Source: Alphaproteobacteria bacterium (lineage in GTDB: Bacteria; Pseudomonadota; Alphaproteobacteria; SMXQ01). Taken from it: a stretch of 48,670 bases of DNA. The position numbers and the translations under genes were made by a program. Below, in pieces: positions 23,006 through 30,871 of the stretch. Under the pieces are notes generated by a model that had not been told where the DNA came from, did no database searches, and saw nothing but the letters and a program-made list of their open reading frames with translations. The DNA is taken from positions 1 to 48,670 of the forward strand of contig JAOTVC010000004.1 in NCBI GenBank assembly GCA_029863585.1. Direction: 5' to 3'. How positions within the stretch are numbered: the first letter of the stretch is position 1; each line of letters begins with the position of its first letter.

Positions 23006-25861
23006 TCATTGGCCGAGCCTCTCCAATATGGCCGGGACGTGGACCTGGTCGGACTTGTAGTTGCCGGTCAGCGCATACATCACCAGGTTGACGCCGAACC
23101 GGTGGGCCAGCTCGCGCTGGCGCGAACCGCCCGGCACCACCGGATAGAGCGGCTGTCCGCCGTCATCGACCGCCCAGGCGCCGGCGAAATCGTTGGACCC
23201 GATGATCACCGAGGAGACGCCGTCGTTGTCCTGGCCCGCCTCTTTCTCGACCCACAGGTGGCCGCCGGTCCAGCGGCCCGGGAATTCCTTCAGCAGATAG
23301 AACGCCTTGGTCAGGATATGGGTGTTGGGCACCGGGATCAGCGCCGGAACCGGCAGCCCCGAAACGATCTGGCGCAACTTGGCCGCGCCCGGGCCCGACG
23401 GGGCCAGACCGCCGGGCGTGCCGAGCGCGCCGGACCCCTGGTCGCGGGTGTCGAACATGATCATGCCGCCGCTCCGCAAGTACCGCGCAAGCTTTTCCCG
23501 CGCGGACCGGCTGGGCAGCGGCTGGGCGGCGGTGATCGGCCAGTAGAGCAAGGGGAAGAAGTTCAGCTCGTCGCGCTCGACATCGACGCCGATGGGGGGC
23601 TTGGGCTCCACCGAGGTGCGCATGCGCAACGTCCGCGAAAGGCCCCGGAGTCCCGTCCGGGACACTTCATCCACCCGGGAATCCCCGGTCAGGACATAGG
23701 CGAGGCGGGTATCGAATGTGGCATCCATGGCCTGGCTGTCGGTCACCCGGGGCGCCGATCGCCGCTGGTCCTGGGCGTGGACAGGACCGGCGACGGCCAG
23801 GGCCAGCAGGGCGGCGGCGATCACCAGGGACGAGGCCACCGTGGCGCCGGATTCCTCCGCCCGCGCGACGTGGCCTTCGCCGGGCCGGCGCAGGAAGGGC
23901 CAGAATTCCGGGGCGAGGCCGCGCAGGATCAGCCCCGCCCACAGGTCGATGATCAGCAGGCCGAGCGCGACGGCCAGCAGGATCGCCTTGAGATCGGTCT
24001 CCGCCGGTGCCGCCAATTCGAGCGCCGTGACCCCGGCCGGCAAAGCGCCGATCGGCGTCAGGCGGGTGATGTTGTCGCCTAGGTTGACGGCGAAGCGCGC
24101 CGCGTCGTTGCCGTAGAAGCCGGGGGGACGGGTCGGCCCGAGCCGGATCGGCACCGGCTTGGTTCCGGCTGTCGCCGCCGGGGCCTCGTCGTCATCGGCT
24201 GGCAGGGGCTGGGCCGCGGCCGGCGGATCGGTGAATCGCCCGAACCCGTCCAGGCTGGTCACCGGCGGCAGCGCCTGGTTGCGGGCGCCGGAAACTCCTT
24301 GGCTCAGGCTCACCACGCGGCGCAGCAGTTCGACATAAAGGCCGGAGAGCGCCAGGTTCGACCATTCCGTATTGGCCGTGGTGTGGATCAGGATCAATCG
24401 GCCACGGCCTTTCTCGGCGGCGGTGATCAGCGGCGTCCCGTCGGCCAGCCGTGCCCAGGTGCGGTTGGGCAGGTCCAGTGCCGGCTGGGCCAGGACCTGG
24501 CGCGAGACCAGGACGTCCGTGGGCAATGCGAGGCCGGCGAAGGGAGAGGAGGCGGAGAACGGCGCCAGCTTGGCCGGCACCGTCCAGGACATGGCACCGC
24601 CCAATGCCCGGTTGCCGGCGCGGAGCGCCACCGGCGTCAGCTCGTCGGGCTTTTGCACCAGTCGCGGCCCGGCGAAGCGCAGCACCGTCCCACCTCGGGC
24701 CATCCAGTCCTTGATGGTTTCCCGGTCGCCCGGTGTCAGGATCGAGCCGTCGGCGATCACCAGCACCGCGAGGCGGCGCGCCAGCAGCGACGCCACCGGT
24801 CCCTTGCGCAGTTCCGCGTAGGGGCCGAGGGCGCGCTCCAGATAGAAGATCTCCGACAGCAGCGGTCGGGTCTGGGCCTTGTCCGTGGCGGCGGTCACGA
24901 TCCCCACGGGACGCCGCCGCCAGCGTTCGTCGAACAGGGCCACGGTGGCCGCCGAGGCGACGCCCTCGACCTCAAGCCGGGTCAGCCGGTTGCGCAGTTC
25001 GGGCGGCAGGGACAGCACGGATTCGGCCGACCGGGCGCCGGCGGTGAAGGCGATGCGCTCGCGCAGCAGGACGCGGCCGCGGTCGTCCAGGCCGCGCACC
25101 CAGAACGCCTCGCTCTCGCCGGCATCGGCCCGCAGCAGGCGTCCTTTCAGTTGGGCCGAGGCGGTGTTGGGCGGCGGCAGCGCCAACGCACCGCTGCCCG
25201 GCGCATCTCCCATCACCGTGACCGGTCCGAAGAAGGTCAGGCGGTTGATGAAATCCCTGGCGCCGCCCTCGTCGATGCCGTCGGCGATCCACACCACATT
25301 GGCCCGCTGCTCCAGCTTCAGCCCCTTGAGAACCTCGAGCGCCTTGGCCCGGGCCGTGGGCCAGGGCTTGGGCTGCAACGCCTGGACCACGCTGCGCGCG
25401 GCTCCCGCGGTCAGCAGCTTGGAAGGGGCGAGCGGCCCGCCGCTATCCGGTTCCGCGGTGGTCAGGATGATGATGGGCTTTTCCGCCCTCTGTGCCCGGG
25501 CCAGCAGGGCCTCGACGGCGGCGGTGCGCTGGGTCCAGCCCCGGGCGGCGGCCCAGCCGTCGTCGATCACCAGCATCAGCGGGCCGGGGGCGTCGAACTG
25601 GTTCTCGGGATTGAGGACAGGCCGGGCCAGACCCAGGATCACCAGAGTGGCGATGGCCATGCGCAGGAGGATCAGCCAGAGCGGCGTGCGCGCCGGAGTC
25701 TGTTCGTCCTGGCGCAGGCCGAACAACAGCCGGATGGCGGGGAAACGCAACAACCTGGGCGCCGGCGGTGTCACCCGCAGCAGCCACCAGAGGATGGGCA
25801 AGCCGGCCAGCGCCACCAGGGCCCAGGGGGCGGCGAAAGCGAAGGCGCCGAAGCTCAGCAT
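23006..25861 (-). CDS. BatA / DUF4159 domain membrane protein
   Basis: 951 residues. The N-terminus is a BatA (aerotolerance regulator) domain: LAGLPILWWLLRVTPPAPRLLRFPAIR, with membrane segments near residues 5-27 and 62-79. A vWA-like part (LMLVIDDGWAAARGW) follows without a complete metal site. A long middle leads to two membrane segments around residues 620-645 and 680-700. The C-terminal ~210 residues are a DUF4159 domain (FFPLLYWPITAAQPLPS...LRSGGMIMFDTRDQGSG...HLWVEKEAG). Such proteins occur with MoxR and DUF58 genes, as here. They are thought to form membrane complexes acting with the AAA ATPase as a chaperone or assembly system; the client is unknown. Confidence 0.9.
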   Translation of the reverse strand: MLSFGAFAFAAPWALVALAGLPILWWLLRVTPPAPRLLRFPAIRLLFGLRQDEQTPARTPLWLILLRMAIATLVILGLARPVLNPENQFDAPGPLMLVIDDGWAAARGWTQRTAAVEALLARAQRAEKPIIILTTAEPDSGGPLAPSKLLTAGAARSVVQALQPKPWPTARAKALEVLKGLKLEQRANVVWIADGIDEGGARDFINRLTFFGPVTVMGDAPGSGALALPPPNTASAQLKGRLLRADAGESEAFWVRGLDDRGRVLLRERIAFTAGARSAESVLSLPPELRNRLTRLEVEGVASAATVALFDERWRRRPVGIVTAATDKAQTRPLLSEIFYLERALGPYAELRKGPVASLLARRLAVLVIADGSILTPGDRETIKDWMARGGTVLRFAGPRLVQKPDELTPVALRAGNRALGGAMSWTVPAKLAPFSASSPFAGLALPTDVLVSRQVLAQPALDLPNRTWARLADGTPLITAAEKGRGRLILIHTTANTEWSNLALSGLYVELLRRVVSLSQGVSGARNQALPPVTSLDGFGRFTDPPAAAQPLPADDDEAPAATAGTKPVPIRLGPTRPPGFYGNDAARFAVNLGDNITRLTPIGALPAGVTALELAAPAETDLKAILLAVALGLLIIDLWAGLILRGLAPEFWPFLRRPGEGHVARAEESGATVASSLVIAAALLALAVAGPVHAQDQRRSAPRVTDSQAMDATFDTRLAYVLTGDSRVDEVSRTGLRGLSRTLRMRTSVEPKPPIGVDVERDELNFFPLLYWPITAAQPLPSRSAREKLARYLRSGGMIMFDTRDQGSGALGTPGGLAPSGPGAAKLRQIVSGLPVPALIPVPNTHILTKAFYLLKEFPGRWTGGHLWVEKEAGQDNDGVSSVIIGSNDFAGAWAVDDGGQPLYPVVPGGSRQRELAHRFGVNLVMYALTGNYKSDQVHVPAILERLGQ

Positions 25862-25880
25862 GGTCTGTTCGCTCCGTCTT

Positions 25881-25920
25881 GGCCAACGTCCTGGCCTCCG
25901 CCCGGGCCAACGTCCTGGCC
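25881..25920. repeat. Short direct repeat in the DUF58-BatA spacer
   Basis: The 16-mer GGCCAACGTCCTGGCC occurs twice with an 8-base spacer (25881-25896 and 25905-25920), a 24-base period. It lies in the 100-base gap between the DUF58 stop and the BatA/DUF4159 start. Each copy is itself partly palindromic (GGCCA...TGGCC). Its function is unknown; it may be a slippage product. Confidence 0.6.
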
Positions 25921-25961
25921 GCGCCGCCGCGTGGCACGGGGCCGATCGAATTCAGGGCGCC

Positions 25962-26879
25962 TCACCATTGCAGGGCCGGTACCGTCATCGCCCCGTAAAG
26001 CGCGAGCAGCGCTTCCTGGGCGGGCCGGTCGGTATGGTGCAGCGTGAAGGACCAGCCGTGGTGGTAGGCGAGGGCGATGATCTGTTCGCGCCGGGCATGG
26101 AGCCGGTTGTGATAGTCCCGGCGCACGTTTTCGGTGCGGTTGATCAGGGTCGAGCCCTCCGATTCCAAACCTTCGAAGCGGATACGCCCGGCGAAAGGCA
26201 GCGATTCCTCGGCCGGGTCGAGGACCTGGACGAGATGGCCGGTGACGCCCCTGGCCGCATAGGTGCCGACGGTCGAGGCCAGTTCCTCCATGGGCCCGAG
26301 GAAATCTCCGAACAGCACGATATGGGCGTAACGCGGCAGCGGCTCCATGGGCGGCGCATTGGGCGCCTCGTCCCGTTGCTCGGCGGCGCGGGCCAGGACC
26401 GCCGCCATACGTTCCAGCGGCCCGCGTCCGGCAGCCGGCGGCCGGCCTTCGCCGGTCAGCGCGACATGCTCGCCCGCCTGCATCAGAAGCGCCGCCAGCG
26501 CCAGGGTCAGCAGGTCTGCGCGGTCGACCTTTTCTTCCAGGCGCCGGTCGGAGGCGTAGCACATCGACGGCGAGGCATCGCGCCACAGCCACACCGACTG
26601 TGCCGCGATCCATTCCTTTTCCCGGATGAAGACGGAGCCGGACTTGGCGCTCTGGCGCCAGTCGATGCTTTGGGCGGGATCGCCCGGCTGATAATGGCGA
26701 AACTGCCAGAAGGTGTCCCCCGGGCCGCGCCGCCGCCGCCCGTGGGTGCCGTGCATGACGGTGTTGGCCACCCGTTCCGCGGCCACCAGCAGCGGCGGCA
26801 GTTGGGCGGCCGCACCTTCCGCTTTTTGCAGCATCGCAAGCGGGGCGCGCGACCTGGATTGTGAGGCAGGCAGTGCCAT
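25962..26879 (-). CDS. DUF58 domain-containing protein
   Basis: 305 residues from the ATG at 26879, with AGGA nine bases upstream; a GTG one codon earlier is also possible. The DUF58 signature is near residues 60-85: FWQFRHYQPGDPAQSIDWRQSAKSGSVFIREKEW. A vWA-like strand WLWRDASPSMCYAS follows with DxSxS. A late segment HIVLFGDFLGP completes the fold. No membrane segment is seen. DUF58 proteins pair with MoxR ATPases, and here the moxR stop lies 11 bases upstream. It probably carries the client or adaptor function for the ATPase. Confidence 0.92.
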   Translation of the reverse strand: MALPASQSRSRAPLAMLQKAEGAAAQLPPLLVAAERVANTVMHGTHGRRRRGPGDTFWQFRHYQPGDPAQSIDWRQSAKSGSVFIREKEWIAAQSVWLWRDASPSMCYASDRRLEEKVDRADLLTLALAALLMQAGEHVALTGEGRPPAAGRGPLERMAAVLARAAEQRDEAPNAPPMEPLPRYAHIVLFGDFLGPMEELASTVGTYAARGVTGHLVQVLDPAEESLPFAGRIRFEGLESEGSTLINRTENVRRDYHNRLHARREQIIALAYHHGWSFTLHHTDRPAQEALLALYGAMTVPALQW

Positions 26880-26890
26880 CACTGGAAGTC

Positions 26891-27913
26891 CTATGCCATC
26901 GGTTCGGCGAGCTTGTCTATCACCTGGTCCATGGTGATCCCTTCCGCCCGGGCCGCGAAGGTCAGTGCCATGCGGTGGCGCAGCACCGGATGGACGAGCG
27001 CGATGACGTCGTCCACCGAGGGTGCCAAGCGTCCCTCCAGCACCGCGCGCGCCCGGCAGGCCAGCATCAGCGCCTGGCTGGCACGGGGGCCGGGGCCCCA
27101 GGCGACGGTTTCGTCAATCTCGGCATTGCCTTCGCCGGGCCGGCCCGCGCGAACCAGGGCGAGGATGGCGTCGACCACCGAATCGCCGACCGGCATCCGC
27201 CTGACCAGGCGCTGGGCCGCCATCAGTTCCTCGCCGTTCAGCACCTGGGCGGCTTCGCCTTCCGCGGCACCGGTGGTGGCCAGCAGCATGGTGCGTTCGG
27301 CGGCCTCATCGGGATAGCCGACGTCGATCTGCAACAGGAACCGGTCGAGCTGCGCTTCAGGCAGCGGATAGGTGCCTTCCTGTTCCAGCGGGTTCTGGGT
27401 CGCCAGCACATGGAAGGGCCGGGGCAGATCGTGGGAGATGCCGGCGACCGCCACCGAGCGCTCCTGCATCGCCTGCAGGAGGGCGGACTGGGTCCGTGGG
27501 CTGGCGCGGTTGATCTCGTCGGCCATCAGAAGCTGGCAAAACACCGGCCCGCGGATGAACCGGAAGCTGCGGCTGCCGGTATCGGATTCTTCCAGCACTT
27601 CCGATCCGAGGATGTCGGCGGGCATCAGGTCGGGCGTGAACTGGATGCGTTTGTCCTCGAGCCCCAGGACGGAGCCAAGCGTCTGCACCAGGCGCGTCTT
27701 GGCGAGACCGGGCACGCCGATCAACAAACCGTGGCCGCCGGCCAGGATGGTGATCAGGGTTTCGTCGACGACCTCTTTCTGGCCGAAAATCATCTTGCCG
27801 ATGGCATCGCGCACATCTTGCAGACGTCCGCCCAGCGCCTCGATGTCGCCGGCAAGACGGCTGGCATCCTCTCCGCCGGTTGCTTGATCTGGATTGCTGT
27901 CAGTAGCAGTCAC
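26891..27913 (-). CDS. MoxR-family AAA+ ATPase
   Basis: 340 residues from the GTG at 27913, which has AAGGGG before it; an in-frame start at 27958 lacks such a site. The ATPase core has a divergent Walker A, HGLLIGVPGLAKTRLVQTL, where the usual GxxGxGKT is GVPGLAKT as in MoxR/RavA proteins. Walker B is LLMADEINRASP, and sensor 1 is FHVLATQNPLEQEGTYPLPEAQLDRF. The C-terminal lid domain follows. MoxR ATPases act as chaperones in assembly of enzyme or envelope complexes. It is the first gene of the block with DUF58, BatA/DUF4159 and the 709-residue partner. Confidence 0.95.
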   Translation of the reverse strand: MTATDSNPDQATGGEDASRLAGDIEALGGRLQDVRDAIGKMIFGQKEVVDETLITILAGGHGLLIGVPGLAKTRLVQTLGSVLGLEDKRIQFTPDLMPADILGSEVLEESDTGSRSFRFIRGPVFCQLLMADEINRASPRTQSALLQAMQERSVAVAGISHDLPRPFHVLATQNPLEQEGTYPLPEAQLDRFLLQIDVGYPDEAAERTMLLATTGAAEGEAAQVLNGEELMAAQRLVRRMPVGDSVVDAILALVRAGRPGEGNAEIDETVAWGPGPRASQALMLACRARAVLEGRLAPSVDDVIALVHPVLRHRMALTFAARAEGITMDQVIDKLAEPMA

Positions 27914-28029
27914 TGCATTCCCCTTCTCAAATCTTGAGCATCTCGGCTCAAGCGTCAAAGCTGAGGGGCCTTCGTCGCCATTGGGCGGCTTTTTTTCGAC
28001 GAACGCGCGTCCATCTTATGACGGCACAC

Positions 28030-28057
28030 TTGGTGCTAATCATTATAATCATAATAC
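28030..28057 (+). promoter_or_regulatory. Possible promoter of the DUF1285 gene
   Basis: An AT-rich island in GC-rich DNA, 30-60 bases before the proposed start. TTGGTG at 28030 is followed 16 bases later by TAATAC (28052-28057), and TATAAT occurs at 28044-28049 without a good -35. One of these could serve a housekeeping sigma factor. Weak evidence. Confidence 0.3.
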
Positions 28058-28088
28058 GACGAAACAAGGCGGTATTCCTACTTTCGAA

Positions 28089-28595
28089 ATGGGCGAAATT
28101 ATGGTGAAGGACCCGGAAATCTGCATCGCGGGCGTATTTCGCATCGATCGTGACGGGGTCTGGTACCACGAAGGGGCACCGGTCGGCCGTTCCGACATGG
28201 TCAAGCTGTTCGCCTCCGTCCTCAGGCGCGATGAAAACGGCGATCACTGGCTCCAGACTCCGATGGAAAAAGTGCCCGTCAAGGTGGAGGATGCGCCGTT
28301 CATCGCCGTCGAACTGGCGACGGGCGGCAGCGGCAGGGAGCGCAGACTCAGGCTGCGGACCAATATCGGGGAGTGGCTGACCGTGGGGAACGACCATCCT
28401 CTGACCGTGCGTCGGACCAAAGCCGGTCCGCGGCCCTATGTGGCGTTGGCGGATGGACTTGAAGCCCGCCTGTCGCGGCCGGTCTATTACCAGCTTGCCG
28501 ATCTGGCGGAGGACGGCCCCGGCGAGGAGCCGGGCGTATGGAGCGCCGGGTGCTTCTTTCCCCTGGCGCCGCCCGGGGCGGAGGCGGGCACATGA
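28089..28595 (+). CDS. DUF1285 family protein
   Basis: 168 residues from the ATG at 28089 (or 164 from 28101); neither has a strong ribosome binding site. The frame stays open back to 27894, but that part overlaps moxR and looks non-coding. Family-like segments are ICIAGVFRIDRDGVWYHEGAPVGRSDMVKLFASVLRRDENGDHWLQTPMEK near the N-terminus, PFIAVELATG and LTVGNDHPLTV. The function of DUF1285 is unknown. The stop overlaps the Nudix start in an ATGA overlap, so the two are coupled. Confidence 0.82.
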   Translation: MGEIMVKDPEICIAGVFRIDRDGVWYHEGAPVGRSDMVKLFASVLRRDENGDHWLQTPMEKVPVKVEDAPFIAVELATGGSGRERRLRLRTNIGEWLTVGNDHPLTVRRTKAGPRPYVALADGLEARLSRPVYYQLADLAEDGPGEEPGVWSAGCFFPLAPPGAEAGT

Positions 28596-29254
28596 CGGCG
28601 GGCGGTGCCGCGGAACTGCGCCGCAGGCTCGGCGCCGGCCTGTTGGAACCCGAAGTGGCCTTCAACGCGCCGGAGTTCACGCTTGGCTTCGGGGCCGAGG
28701 AGATGGTCCTTGCGGTGGACCGCCACGGTGAGGTATTCCGCCCCGCCGCGGTGCTGGTGCCCCTGATTCAACACGACGATGGGATCACCGTGCTTCTGAC
28801 CCGGCGCCACGCCGATCTGTCCGATCACGGCGGTCAGATCAGTTTTCCCGGCGGCCGGCTCGAGGAAGGCGACGACGGCGCGGTGGCTGCCGCCCTGCGC
28901 GAGGCCGAGGAGGAAGTCGGATTGAAGCCGCAGAGCGTCACCGTCATCGGCGCGCTGGAGACCCGGGGCACGATTTCCAATTACCGGGTGACCCCGATCG
29001 TGGGGCTGGTGGCGCCCTTCGATCCGGCGCCCCAGGTCGAGGAAGTCGCCGAGATTTTCGAGGTCCCGCTGCCCTTTGTCCTGGATCCCGCCAACCACAG
29101 GTTCCTGGAGCGCGGTTCCGACGGCCGGTCGCGGGCGACCTACGCCATCCCCTACGGCCAGTGGTTCATCTTCGGCTTCACCGCCCGTATACTGATCCGG
29201 TTGGCGCAGGTGTGGCGCGAAGGGGAAAGCACAGCCCCGCCGTCGGGGATGTGA
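28592..29254 (+). CDS. Nudix hydrolase, CoA pyrophosphatase type
   Basis: 220 residues; the ATG overlaps the preceding stop. The Nudix box lies at residues 87-110 (GGRLEEGDDG...REAEEEVGL). Just before it is LLTRRHADLSDHGGQISFPGG, the extra motif that marks the CoA-diphosphohydrolase subgroup (NudL/YeaB type). These enzymes split CoA or acyl-CoA to 4'-phosphopantetheine and ADP. The pairing with a DUF1285 gene and a downstream CCA-adding enzyme is typical of alphaproteobacteria. Subgroup assignment is good; preferred acyl-CoA is unknown. Confidence 0.92.
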   Translation: MTAGGAAELRRRLGAGLLEPEVAFNAPEFTLGFGAEEMVLAVDRHGEVFRPAAVLVPLIQHDDGITVLLTRRHADLSDHGGQISFPGGRLEEGDDGAVAAALREAEEEVGLKPQSVTVIGALETRGTISNYRVTPIVGLVAPFDPAPQVEEVAEIFEVPLPFVLDPANHRFLERGSDGRSRATYAIPYGQWFIFGFTARILIRLAQVWREGESTAPPSGM

Positions 29255-29267
29255 GGACACGGGGGTC

Positions 29268-29552
29268 ATGGTCCGAGTTTTTTTAGTCTATCTGCTGCCG
29301 CTGGTGTTGCCGGCCCTGGCTTACCTCGCCTGGTACCGGCTTCAGCGGCGCCGCGTCGAGGCCGGCACGCGCGCCGAAGCGCTGCCGCCGGTCGAGGAGG
29401 CGCCGTGGCTGGCTCTCGCCGCCGTGGGTGTCGCTCTGGCCCTGATGGCCGCGGTGGCGTTGGCCTTTATCGACGGGAACGCCCCCGCGGGTTCGCGCTA
29501 TGAGCCGCCCCATCTTGAAGACGGGAAAGTTGTTCCCGGACGCCTGCGCTGA
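29268..29552 (+). CDS. Small two-helix membrane protein (possibly DUF6111)
   Basis: 94 residues. Two hydrophobic segments lie at residues 4-23 and 46-68, with a basic, Glu-containing loop between and a short soluble tail with a YEPPH motif. It sits 13 bases after the Nudix gene and 18 before the CCA-adding enzyme gene, with coding-like codon use, so it is probably real. Small proteins of this kind in the same position in alphaproteobacteria are grouped as DUF6111, but I cannot confirm that from the sequence alone. The function is unknown. Confidence 0.75.
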   Translation: MVRVFLVYLLPLVLPALAYLAWYRLQRRRVEAGTRAEALPPVEEAPWLALAAVGVALALMAAVALAFIDGNAPAGSRYEPPHLEDGKVVPGRLR

Positions 29553-29570
29553 CGCGCGGCGAGGCGCCCC

Positions 29571-30845
29571 GTGGCCGAACAGCGCAGGTTAGATCCCCAG
29601 CCCTGGATGAACGCGCCCGCGACGCGGTCGGTGATGGCGGCGCTGACCGCCGAAGGGGGGGAAGCGCGGTTCGTCGGCGGCTGCGTGCGGGATTCCGTCA
29701 TCGGCCGCCCGGTCAGGGACATCGACATCGCCACCCACGAGCCGCCCGAGCGTGTGATGGCGTTGTTGAAGAAGGCGGGGCTCAAGGCGATCCCCACGGG
29801 GATCGAACATGGCACCGTCACCGCCGTGGTGGGCGCCGATCATTTCGAGATCACCACCCTGCGCACCGATGTCGAGACCTTTGGGCGGCGGGCGGAGGTC
29901 GCCTTCACCGACGACTGGGCCGAGGATGCCGCGAGGCGGGACCTGACCATCAACGCGCTGTCCCTCACCCAGGACGGCGTCCTGCACGATCCATTCGGCG
30001 GGCTCGCGGATATCGAGGCGGGCCGGGTGCGGTTCGTAGGCGATGCCGAAACGCGCATCACCGAAGACGTCCTCAGGGCGCTGCGCTTCTTCCGCTTCTA
30101 CGCCTATTACGGCCGGCCGCCGATTGATACCGAGGCACTGGCGGCGGTGAAAAAGCTGGCCCCGTTGCTGCCAACGTTGTCGGGCGAACGCATCTGGGGG
30201 GAATTGGTGCGTCTCCTGCGCGCGCCCGACCCGGCGGCGGTGTGCCGCCTGATGGAAGCGCACGGTGTCCTTTCCCCCCTGTTCCCGGGGCAGCCCTGGA
30301 TCGCGCGCCTTGCCGCCCTGGTCGAGGTGGAGGCGCTGAGGGGCATCGCGGGGGAGGCCGCCGATCCGTTGCGCCGGCTTGCCGCGATGGTGCGCCTCGA
30401 TGCCGATTTCGCCCGGGCCCTGGCGGCGCGCCTCAAGCTGTCGCGCAAGGAGCGGGTGCGGCTCGCGGCGATGGCCGCGGCACCCGACCGCATCGCGGCG
30501 GAGGCGGCGCCGGCTGACTCCCGGCGGGTGATCTATTCCTTGGGGACCGAAATCTATCGCGATGCCGTCCTGCTGCGCTGGGCGGGGGAACGCGCCGATC
30601 TCGGGCGAGGTGCCAAGGACGGTGCCTATGCCGGTCTGTTGGACCAGTGTGACTCCTGGCCGCCGCCGGAGCTGCCGGTGAAAGGGGCGGATGCGCTGCG
30701 CCTGGGGCTAACAGCGGGACCCAAAGTGGGCCGGGCCCTGGCCCGGGTCGAGGCTTGGTGGATCGATCAGGATTTTGTGCCCGACCGCGCGGCCTGCCTG
30801 GCGCGGCTAAAATCCATCGTCAAGAACGGCGAAAATCGCGGGTAG
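29571..30845 (+). CDS. cca: CCA tRNA nucleotidyltransferase / poly(A) polymerase family
   Basis: 424 residues with a GTG start. The class II nucleotidyltransferase head is complete: RFVGGCVRDSVIGRPVRDIDIATHEPP near residues 35-60 (GG, RD, then DxD), followed by DFRRDFTINAL-type sequence (ARRDLTINALS) and GLADIEAGRVRFVGDAETRITEDVLRALRFFRF. The C-terminal half is helical. It adds or repairs the 3'-CCA of tRNA. Family members without the signature for CCA specificity can be poly(A) polymerases, but length and neighbours favour CCA addition. A terminator begins inside its stop codon. Confidence 0.92.
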   Translation: MAEQRRLDPQPWMNAPATRSVMAALTAEGGEARFVGGCVRDSVIGRPVRDIDIATHEPPERVMALLKKAGLKAIPTGIEHGTVTAVVGADHFEITTLRTDVETFGRRAEVAFTDDWAEDAARRDLTINALSLTQDGVLHDPFGGLADIEAGRVRFVGDAETRITEDVLRALRFFRFYAYYGRPPIDTEALAAVKKLAPLLPTLSGERIWGELVRLLRAPDPAAVCRLMEAHGVLSPLFPGQPWIARLAALVEVEALRGIAGEAADPLRRLAAMVRLDADFARALAARLKLSRKERVRLAAMAAAPDRIAAEAAPADSRRVIYSLGTEIYRDAVLLRWAGERADLGRGAKDGAYAGLLDQCDSWPPPELPVKGADALRLGLTAGPKVGRALARVEAWWIDQDFVPDRAACLARLKSIVKNGENRG

Positions 30846-30870
30846 GCCCGCCAGCCGCGGCGGGCGGGCC
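30845..30870. terminator. Bidirectional terminator between cca and a histidine kinase gene
   Basis: GGCCCGCC (30845-30852) pairs with GGCGGGCC (30863-30870) around a 10-base loop and is followed by TTTAT on the plus strand. It lies exactly between two convergent stops (30845 and 30872). Confidence 0.75.
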
Positions 30871-30871
30871 T

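Noticed and set aside
21379-26864. Long plus-strand frames opposite the BatA/DUF4159, 709-residue-protein and DUF58 genes
   Set aside because: Low-complexity Gln/Gly/Arg or Ser/Arg translations on the wrong strand; the minus-strand products have membrane segments and recognised domains.
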